From positions 1 through 11,832 of the forward strand of contig JAIDXU010000280.1 in NCBI GenBank assembly GCA_029058455.1: 11,832 nucleotides of DNA, written 5' to 3'. A model generated the notes under the pieces. That model had not been told where the DNA came from. It ran no database searches and worked only from the letters and a program-made list of their open reading frames with translations. A program made the translations under genes and the position numbers. The stretch comes from Paramuribaculum sp. (GTDB lineage Bacteria > Bacteroidota > Bacteroidia > Bacteroidales > Muribaculaceae). This document shows, piece by piece, positions 1 through 5,533 of this stretch. Numbering within the stretch: the first letter of the stretch is position 1; every line of letters starts with the position of its first letter.

Positions 1-3
1 TAG

Positions 4-462
4 GACTTCCACAACACTTTGCGCCCCTATCTGCGCTCCGGAGTTACCGATGCCGAAATCGACGATGCTTTCAATAAATTCCTCGTCGGAATACCGGAAT
101 ATCGCCTTGATGAACTGAAAAAACTTAGAAAGGCAGGTTTCAAGATATATATGCTGTCAAACACCAACCCGATAATGTGGCACAGCAAAATCGCCGACGA
201 ATTTCGCAAACAGGGGCTTGACGGGCCGGAGAGCTATTTCGACGGCATTGTAACCTCATTCCGGGCCAAAGTCATGAAACCGCAGAAAGGCATTTTTGAC
301 TATGCTCAGGCTCAACTCGGCATTAGACCTGAAGAGACCATATTCTTAGACGATTCACAGGCAAATCTCGACGCCGCCTCAAAATTAGGATATGAGACAT
401 TGCTTGTTACCCCCGGCGCTGAATTTGCAACCCTTCTCGCCACCAAAGGAATCAACATCTAA
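4..462 (+). CDS. HAD-superfamily hydrolase (phosphatase-like), 5' truncated
   Basis: C-terminal part of a haloacid-dehalogenase-type hydrolase; such proteins remove phosphate from small cytoplasmic metabolites, but the substrate cannot be read here. Numbering from the TTG at 19, HAD motif II is MLSNTN (Ser47), the motif III lysine is Lys87 in KVMKP, and motif IV is FLDDSQANLDAA (Asp111/Asp112). The N-terminal DxD nucleophile motif must lie left of the window. Codons 4-18 read DFHNT and lead into LRPYLRSG, which resembles the EFYDALRPYLR stretch of Bacteroidetes homologues, so homology extends upstream of the TTG and the TTG is unlikely to be the true start. Bases 1-3, however, are an in-frame TAG. 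Either the gene carries a nonsense codon or the extreme window edge is unreliable. The TAA at 460-462 is 21 bp before ribF, so the two are probably co-transcribed. The family call is firm; intactness is not. Confidence 0.8.
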   Translation, partial: DFHNTLRPYLRSGVTDAEIDDAFNKFLVGIPEYRLDELKKLRKAGFKIYMLSNTNPIMWHSKIADEFRKQGLDGPESYFDGIVTSFRAKVMKPQKGIFDYAQAQLGIRPEETIFLDDSQANLDAASKLGYETLLVTPGAEFATLLATKGINI

Positions 463-483
463 CCTCCACTACCATCTCCTACC

Positions 484-1422
484 ATGATAATAAGAAAAGG
501 AAACACCAAAAGCCGTCGAATTGCCGCCATTGGCATGTGGGACGGTGTTCATGCCGGACATAAGTTTCTTATCGACTATCTCAAACTTGAAGCCACTCCC
601 CGCAGCCTCGTTCCGTCGGTGGTGACCTTCGAGACTCATCCCCTCTCGATAGTGGCGCCCGAGCGCGCTCCCCGTCTGCTCTCCGCCCCGGAGACAAAAT
701 TCCAGAAGCTCAACGAAGCGGGCGCGGAAGATGTGATAGTAGTTGATTTCACTCCCAAAATCCGGCACATGAGCGCGCGGCAGTTTCTATCAATGCTCCA
801 CAAGCGCTTTGCCATCGACGCTCTTGTTGTAGGTTTCAACAATCGCTTTGGCCGTGACCGTCTTGAGGGCTTCGAGCAATATCAGGCCATAGGCACGGAG
901 CTGGGTATAGAGATTATCGGCGCACCCGAATATACCGGCGCCCATGAAAAAGTCAGCTCTTCGGTGATACGCACACTCATCGAGGAGGGCAATGTGGCCA
1001 AGGCGTCAAAAATGCTCGGCCACCCTTATCAACTCACCGGCGAAGTGGTGTCGGGTGAACATCTCGGCACCTCGCTCGGCTTTCCCACCGCCAACCTGCG
1101 CCCCGAGATAGAAAATGCAGTCATTCCCGCCATCGGTGTCTATGCCGCATATACCGTAACACCCGACGGCGTAAGCCGCCCCACAATCGTAAACATAGGC
1201 GTGCGCCCCACAGTTACCGGCGACGACTCCACTCCGGCCCACGTAACTATCGAGGCTCATATCCTTGACTATTCAGGCTATCTTTACGGCGAAACCATCT
1301 CACTGCTTTTCGTTGAAAGAATCCGCGACGAAAAGAAATTTTCCTCGCTCGACAAACTGCGCAAAGCCCTCGCCGACGACGCCCACAAAGCCCGCACCAT
1401 CCTCAAAAAACTTGAAGAGTAA
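484..1422 (+). CDS. ribF: Bifunctional riboflavin kinase / FAD synthetase RibF
   Basis: Cytoplasmic two-domain enzyme that phosphorylates riboflavin to FMN and adenylylates FMN to FAD. The 312-aa length is normal for bacterial RibF. The N-terminal adenylyltransferase domain (about 1-165) shows the nucleotidyltransferase signature GMWDGVHAGH (17-26), TFETHP (48-53), VGFNNRFGRDR (116-126) and SSSVIR (158-163). The C-terminal kinase domain (about 183-312) shows TGEVVSGEHLGTSLGFPTAN (185-204), GVYAAY (218-223), NIGVRPTV (237-244) and the conserved glutamate in EAHILDYSGYLYGE (Glu257), then VERIRDEKKFSSLDKL. Two positions differ from the common consensus: Trp19 where the signature usually has Phe, and Thr196 where many bacterial enzymes have Arg in GRxLGFPTAN. 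Neither is a catalytic loss. The ATG lies 21 bp after the HAD stop with no obvious Shine-Dalgarno, as usual in Bacteroidetes. No FMN riboswitch fits in the gap. Confidence 0.96.
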   Translation: MIIRKGNTKSRRIAAIGMWDGVHAGHKFLIDYLKLEATPRSLVPSVVTFETHPLSIVAPERAPRLLSAPETKFQKLNEAGAEDVIVVDFTPKIRHMSARQFLSMLHKRFAIDALVVGFNNRFGRDRLEGFEQYQAIGTELGIEIIGAPEYTGAHEKVSSSVIRTLIEEGNVAKASKMLGHPYQLTGEVVSGEHLGTSLGFPTANLRPEIENAVIPAIGVYAAYTVTPDGVSRPTIVNIGVRPTVTGDDSTPAHVTIEAHILDYSGYLYGETISLLFVERIRDEKKFSSLDKLRKALADDAHKARTILKKLEE

Positions 1423-1469
1423 CGCTATTTAATTTCAGGGAGCAAAATCTGACAACATAACTTCTTTCT

Positions 1470-1877
1470 ATGGGTAAGATTGAAAAAATATGGTTTACCA
1501 ATAACAGAATATATGTATTGACAGATGATGGCACTGAAAAAAGTCGCCCTCTTGAAGCCTTCCCAATATTAATGGATGCCACTGATAAGCAAAGAAATAG
1601 CTTTATAATATTGGATGAAGGGCAAAGCATCAGGTGGAATGAAATAGATGAGGATATACATATTTCATCATTTGATGAAAAAAAAGAACCCAATCCGAGT
1701 AATGAAGTAGCAAGGATGATTGAGGCCGTCGGAGTTATAGATATAACTGCCTTTGCAAAAATGATTGGAATGCGCAAATCAAAACTTGATTTGTTTAGGT
1801 ATGGAATATGGTCTCCAAGTAGAGAATCCTTGCAAAAAATCAGAGAAGGATTACACCGTATTAGCAACCGAATATAG
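1470..1877 (+). CDS. DUF2442-like protein with possible C-terminal helix-turn-helix
   Basis: A 135-aa protein of unknown biochemical role. Residues 3-68 fit the DUF2442 pattern: an N-terminal strand pair (IEKIWFTNNRIYVLTDDG), a residue-poor middle, and a closing IRWNEIDEDIHISSF. Residues about 86-132 form two or three predicted helices (ITAFAKMIGMRKSKLDLF, then WSPSRESLQKIREGL) that resemble a degenerate XRE-type HTH, as found in longer DUF2442 proteins. I infer a small regulatory or antitoxin-like protein; no DNA target is visible. A hand count of 1501-1860 gives 130 G+C of 360 (36%), well below the GC-rich neighbours, and AT-rich codons prevail, so recent acquisition is plausible. It starts 47 bp after ribF and may be read through from it. 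DUF4160, a partner often found beside DUF2442, is not visible on either side. The domain call is from memory of the family, hence moderate. Confidence 0.7.
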   Translation: MGKIEKIWFTNNRIYVLTDDGTEKSRPLEAFPILMDATDKQRNSFIILDEGQSIRWNEIDEDIHISSFDEKKEPNPSNEVARMIEAVGVIDITAFAKMIGMRKSKLDLFRYGIWSPSRESLQKIREGLHRISNRI

Positions 1878-2138
1878 TGTTGCAACAGATAGATATTGAA
1901 GTTAAAGCGGCGTTGATGATATAAGAGTCGGAGAAAATTCAGACTCCTTAATGATTGTTTACATTATTTCACATTTAAATGATAACTAACCGACCTTCTC
2001 AGTTGTTATAAGAACAAAAGGTGGTTGTTGAAGCCGGCTTTATGAGAGCAGTCTCATTGCCCATACCATAGGATTTCTAAACGAATTTTTATCTGACCAA
2101 ACAGACGCCTTTTTACATAACTAATCCATCGGTAAGTT

Positions 2139-2179
2139 CGCCTCAGTCGCATCTCAATGACTGAGGCGGCTTTTCGTTT
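2139..2179 (+). terminator. Rho-independent terminator of the HAD-ribF-DUF2442 unit
   Basis: CGCCTCAGTC (2139-2148) pairs perfectly with GACTGAGGCG (2159-2168) across a 10-nt loop, followed by GCTTTTCGTTT. The T-rich run is on the + side only; the - strand has no T run after this stem, so it serves the left-hand genes. A 10-bp perfect stem of this composition is unlikely by chance. Confidence 0.85.
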
Positions 2180-2190
2180 ACAAAAGCCGC
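2166..2190. repeat. Second inverted repeat overlapping the terminator
   Basis: GCGGCTTTT (2166-2174) is the exact reverse complement of AAAAGCCGC (2182-2190), with a 7-nt loop. Its left arm uses the last three stem bases and the T run of the upstream terminator, so the two hairpins cannot fully form at once. On the - strand the stem has an internal T/A tract but no trailing T run, so it is at best a weak pause or 3'-end protecting structure for the opposite operon. Confidence 0.75.
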
Positions 2191-2197
2191 TTACTAT

Positions 2198-2233
2198 TAG
2201 CTATTTTAGCTAATATAGCTATTATTATTATTA
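2198..2233. repeat. Three TAGCTA palindromes at 9-bp spacing plus TTA run
   Basis: The self-complementary hexamer TAGCTA occurs at 2198-2203, 2207-2212 and 2216-2221, exactly 9 bp apart, and runs into a TTA trinucleotide tract to 2233. It ends 14 bp before the convergent stop codon at 2248. It could be a slippage-generated AT-rich repeat or the 3' UTR of the minus-strand operon; no binding protein is implied by the sequence alone. Confidence 0.7.
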
Positions 2234-2247
2234 GATTTATAACCGGA

Positions 2248-3261
2248 TTATTTCACGAGGCGGCGGAAACGAAGAGTGGATTTCAGTTCGGGGAAAGTGA
2301 GGGTAAGAATAGCGCCGTCTTGAGTCATCGAGGCATGATTTTCTCCCTCCATATCATGAAACGAAGCGTCGACAGCTTCAAGAGTCCATGAGTTGATAAA
2401 TCCATTGCCTAAAAGTTTCCCTTTCAACATGCCGGGCAACCATTTGAGCGAGTTGACCTTTGCGCCCGAAACATAAACTATATCATATTCATTAGCCGAA
2501 AGAGTCGGAATTACCGCCAAAGTATAATTGCCTCCGGTGCGGAGATACCTGTCGTCGGTATCGCGATCGAAATATTGCCATAAACCGGCCACGCCGCTCA
2601 CAGGATAGGAGAGCGCCACAGCCCGCAACTCATCTTCCGACTCATAAAGTCTGGCAATCTCTTTTGACTCGTCGGGAAGTATTTCGGCCACAAGCAGTGA
2701 AACGGCTGTGGCGTCGGTGGCGCTCGCACCCACCAGGGGTATAAATTTCTGAGGCATAGCCACTGTAAGCGCCGGTTTCTCAGAGCTTCCGGCAACGGCA
2801 CTGACCGTCTTGGCCGTAAAATCAAGCTCCATAGTCAGAGGAATCTCCTCGTCTGAACGCGTTACTCCGGGCAGCGGGCAAACCACACGCTTCTCCCCGT
2901 CGACAGATGAAAGAGTCAGTTCCATTTCATATTGAGGAGTCAGTTCGTCACGGCTGAGAGCTCTGAGCCGCGCAGCAAGTGTATAGATACTGTCGCCGTT
3001 CCTTCCCCATACAGTCGACCGGGAGTGCTTTGACATCTCCCCGCGCCCCTTGCGGTCGGAGAGTATTCTACCCCTCATCTCGATTATTATGCTTCCTCCG
3101 GCAAGAACAGGGAGGGTGTCGCACAAGGTATCGACAGGTTCAATCACTCTCGGTCGGTCAACGACATACACCCTGCGCGGCATTGGAACCGAAGCCGACA
3201 AAAGGCCCGAAGCGCCCGTTATCAGCACAACGATAACGGCCAGCAATCTAAACACCGTCAT
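2248..3261 (-). CDS. Exported protein of unknown function
   Basis: I do not recognise this family. From the ATG at 3261 the product is 337 aa and begins MTVFRLLAVIVVLITGASGL, a good Sec signal peptide (short positive start, hydrophobic core to about 21, likely cleavage near Ala23 or Ser24). The mature part is hydrophilic and appears beta-rich, with two cysteines (Cys47, Cys128). Its last 110 residues (GLWQYFDRD, then GGNYTLAVIP, ANEYDIVYVSG, GAILTLTFPELKSTLRFRRL) look like a compact beta-barrel or sandwich domain. A longer start at 3303 exists, but it would overlap miaA by 56 bp and bury the signal peptide, so 3261 with a 14-bp overlap is preferred. As last gene of the operon it is probably coupled to miaA translation. 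Likely periplasmic or surface-exposed; no lipobox cysteine follows the signal, so it is not a lipoprotein. Confidence 0.8.
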   Translation of the reverse strand: MTVFRLLAVIVVLITGASGLLSASVPMPRRVYVVDRPRVIEPVDTLCDTLPVLAGGSIIIEMRGRILSDRKGRGEMSKHSRSTVWGRNGDSIYTLAARLRALSRDELTPQYEMELTLSSVDGEKRVVCPLPGVTRSDEEIPLTMELDFTAKTVSAVAGSSEKPALTVAMPQKFIPLVGASATDATAVSLLVAEILPDESKEIARLYESEDELRAVALSYPVSGVAGLWQYFDRDTDDRYLRTGGNYTLAVIPTLSANEYDIVYVSGAKVNSLKWLPGMLKGKLLGNGFINSWTLEAVDASFHDMEGENHASMTQDGAILTLTFPELKSTLRFRRLVK

Positions 3262-4180
3262 AATATTCTTTGTGAAGCGCAACAACCTGATCAACAAACT
3301 CATCTTCGGGCATGTCGAAAGGAAGCCAATGTAGGGTCAACCCGCGCCGCTCCATGCCGCGGAACCATGTCATCTGGCGTTTAGCAAACTGATGAATGGC
3401 AATCTCGAGCTGAGTGATCATCTCGTCAAGAGTGAGCTGCCCTATGAGATGGAGGGTAATAAAACGATACTCCAGCCCGTAGCCAATAAGAGTCTCGGGG
3501 CTTACTCCCTCAGCCAGAAGAGCCGCTACCTCATCCACCATACCGCTGTCGAGACGGCTGCGCAGACGCGAGGAGATGCGGCGGCGACGCATTTCGCGGT
3601 CAATCTCCACCCCAACTATCAGGGGCTGACGCAAAGGAGTGTGACTCAGCGGCTCAGGCTTAAGCTCGGGATGAGCGGCATAATATGTCTCGATCTCGAT
3701 GGCTCTTATGGCACGCGCCACGGTGTCGGTATCGGTGGAATTGTGGAGGGTTTTCATACCGGCGAGAATACCGGTGAGAGTCTCGAGCGATTCCCCGCGC
3801 AGACGACGGCGCAATTCCTCATCGGGGGGCACTTCGGGCAACCGTGTTCCCCGCGCCAAAGCCTCGACATACATTCCCGAGCCACCGCACACCACTGCCT
3901 GCCCCCCTCTCCGCTCAATATCATCGAGTGCGGCATTGGCGTCGGCAAGAAATCTGAAAAGATTGTAAGGCTCGCCCGGCTCAACCACATCTATGAGATG
4001 ATAGGCCACGTCGCCATATTCCTCGAGATCCTTGCCGGTGCCGAGATTCATGCGCCTGAACACCTGACGCGAATCGGCGCTCACTATCTCGGCGTCGAGT
4101 CTCCGGGCCAGCGACACCGCGCGCCCCGTTTTGCCCGAAGCGGTTGGGCCGGTAATATAGATGGGTCGGTTTTCGGTCAT
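3248..4180 (-). CDS. miaA: tRNA dimethylallyltransferase (MiaA)
   Basis: Transfers the dimethylallyl group of DMAPP to N6 of A37 in tRNAs reading UNN codons. The 310-aa length is typical. Visible motifs: Walker A GPTASGKT (11-18), the substrate loop ADSRQVFRRMNLGTGKDL (35-52), YHLIDVVEPGEPYNLFRF (60-77), GGSGMYVEAL (99-108, family form GGTGLYxxAL), TVARAIRAIEI (153-163) and the C-terminal HQFAKRQMTWFRG (263-275). The GTGKDL and YHLIDV forms match the second of two MiaA types I know from Bacteroidetes rather than the E. coli-like one with GTAK. Its ATG directly abuts the upstream TAA (TAAATG), so translation is probably coupled to the preceding membrane-protein gene, and its end overlaps the next gene by 14 bp. 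All key residues are present, so it should be active unless a paralogue has taken over. Confidence 0.95.
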   Translation of the reverse strand: MTENRPIYITGPTASGKTGRAVSLARRLDAEIVSADSRQVFRRMNLGTGKDLEEYGDVAYHLIDVVEPGEPYNLFRFLADANAALDDIERRGGQAVVCGGSGMYVEALARGTRLPEVPPDEELRRRLRGESLETLTGILAGMKTLHNSTDTDTVARAIRAIEIETYYAAHPELKPEPLSHTPLRQPLIVGVEIDREMRRRRISSRLRSRLDSGMVDEVAALLAEGVSPETLIGYGLEYRFITLHLIGQLTLDEMITQLEIAIHQFAKRQMTWFRGMERRGLTLHWLPFDMPEDEFVDQVVALHKEYYDGV

Positions 4181-5521
4181 TTAGTAATCAAGACGGCGTA
4201 TTTTGCGACGCCACAGACTGCGGAGCTTAAAAAAGCGGCGGTCCTCATTGTCGCGGGCCACTCTGAGCCAGCGGGGATTATTATAGTCTACATCATATTT
4301 CTCCACATCACAAAATCTGAATGTGGGATGGTAATGCTTCACCGGATAGAGTCTCGATCCGTCGGGTCTGTAGGTCTTAAAAGCCATCAGAATGGTATAC
4401 AGACGATAGATTTCGGCTGACATCAGAGGTGCGAGTGCTCTCACTGCGGTGAGCTTGTTGGCCTCATACATGGTGAGCCACATTCCGTCGGAATATTTCT
4501 CGGAAAGAGCGGCGGCATCCTTATCGTCGACAAACACGAGATAATGAAAAATATTGCTTCTGCCGTCGGCGCTCTCGCTCTCATACATAAACCTCACCCT
4601 CGGATTGGCGAGGGGCTGAGCCTCGCGCAGCAGATTTTCAGCGCGCTCGGGCGAGAGAGATGAGATAGGGGCAATAGAAAGCGAGGCCGGAGTGTCGACC
4701 TTCACAGTCGAAATATCGGCGATCATATCGGCCGAATTGGCCGGCGGAATCAGAAAAACAGTATTGTCATGAATAATGATATATCTGACACGGGTAAAAT
4801 TGCCCTCACGCGAATGTGAGCCGAGAAGATCCTGACTGTGATAGTGATAAACGCTAAAATATCTCAACGCAGTGTAGATGGCGCCGCATATAAACAGAGC
4901 CAGCACAATGCCGAAAAAGAAATAGAGGTCGGCGTTGTTGAGGTTAACGTTGATATAGCGCAGAAGGTAATAGCCCCACGACACCACCGATTGAAAGAGC
5001 GACAGCCATGTGAGCAGCTTCACCTGATAGCGCCCCTCCTGAGTGAATATCTCGCCGAGAAATCCTCGCTCGCAAGAAGAGCCCTGCGACATGACACACT
5101 CCGCGCAGAAACCGTAATTCTCTTTTTTCCACTTGGCATAAAATCCGAGCAGGAATGTGATGGGCGAAATAATCAGCACCGGGAGAAAGGGTATGTCGGG
5201 ATTATATGAGTCGCCCGGCAGCAGATGGAGGTATTTGGTCTGCAAAAACAATACCACAGCCATAAGCAGCGAGCTGAGGATAAGTGCGCGGGATGTTATG
5301 AACGGAGTGAGGAAACATCTCTGATGACGTCGCTTCACGTTGCGGTTAGTCAGCTCGAGAAGCACCACTCCGAGCACAAGGGTGATGACCGGCACCCACA
5401 GCGGTTTCAGAAATATGGGTGACAGATCGGCAAGAGTCAGCGCGCCGGTGGAGAGCATCCACACCAGCCACAGCGACAGAATGCCGTCAAACTTGTCGAA
5501 TGAACCTGATTGTGATGACAT
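4181..5521 (-). CDS. Six-TM membrane protein of unknown function with Cys motif and cytosol-type C-terminal domain
   Basis: A 446-aa protein without a function I can name, though similar hypothetical proteins occur in Bacteroidales. Hydrophobic segments lie at about 12-32, 38-58, 79-97, 112-130, 169-190 and 198-221, giving six TM helices. Between TM4 and TM5 a loop holds CAEC (Cys139, Cys142) and Cys150, followed by ERGFLGEIFTQEGRYQVKLL, which looks like the most conserved signature. Residues about 225-446 are soluble: a beta-strand-rich part (RVRYIIIHDNTVFLIPP), then FHYLVFVDDKDAAALSEKY and MWLTMYEANKL, ending in a basic tail (LRSLWRRKIRRLDY). The basic tail and even TM number suggest both termini are cytosolic. 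It starts 12 bp after the DPP IV stop, and its TAA abuts the miaA ATG, so it belongs to the operon. The three cysteines could bind a metal or form a disulfide; this is inference. Confidence 0.85.
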   Translation of the reverse strand: MSSQSGSFDKFDGILSLWLVWMLSTGALTLADLSPIFLKPLWVPVITLVLGVVLLELTNRNVKRRHQRCFLTPFITSRALILSSLLMAVVLFLQTKYLHLLPGDSYNPDIPFLPVLIISPITFLLGFYAKWKKENYGFCAECVMSQGSSCERGFLGEIFTQEGRYQVKLLTWLSLFQSVVSWGYYLLRYINVNLNNADLYFFFGIVLALFICGAIYTALRYFSVYHYHSQDLLGSHSREGNFTRVRYIIIHDNTVFLIPPANSADMIADISTVKVDTPASLSIAPISSLSPERAENLLREAQPLANPRVRFMYESESADGRSNIFHYLVFVDDKDAAALSEKYSDGMWLTMYEANKLTAVRALAPLMSAEIYRLYTILMAFKTYRPDGSRLYPVKHYHPTFRFCDVEKYDVDYNNPRWLRVARDNEDRRFFKLRSLWRRKIRRLDY

Positions 5522-5533
5522 TTCTTTTTACGA

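Larger units (their letters stand above)
1878..2247. other. Convergent intergenic region, no gene seen
   Basis: A gap of 370 bp between convergent units. All three + frames have frequent stops, and I see no tRNA-like cloverleaf or recognisable protein fragment on either strand. The left two thirds are AT-rich like the preceding gene; the right end holds the terminator hairpin, an overlapping second hairpin and a TAGCTA repeat. A weak imperfect hairpin (GAGTC 1925-1929 with GACTC 1942-1946) and a 10-bp palindrome AAGCCGGCTT (2031-2040) are also present without clear function. Confidence 0.7.

Noticed and set aside
1403..1885. 160-codon open frame on the - strand opposite the DUF2442-like gene
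   Set aside because: The + strand frame has a recognisable domain, and the minus frame would run into the end of ribF; low GC alone does not explain it, but no motif supports it.
1925..1946. Imperfect hairpin GAGTC...GACTC after the DUF2442-like gene as a terminator
   Set aside because: Only a 5+3 bp stem with a mismatch and no real T run after it; the perfect hairpin at 2139 is a far better terminator.
2031..2040. 10-bp palindrome AAGCCGGCTT as an operator
   Set aside because: A single isolated palindrome far from any start codon; no second copy or promoter element seen.
2248..3303. Longer start at 3303 for the exported protein
   Set aside because: It adds 14 residues before the signal peptide and a 56-bp overlap with miaA; the ATG at 3261 gives a normal signal peptide.
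3392..4420. 342-codon open frame on the + strand opposite miaA and the membrane-protein gene
   Set aside because: It lies wholly antisense to two genes with strong coding evidence, shows no recognisable motif, and is the expected shadow of GC-rich codon use.
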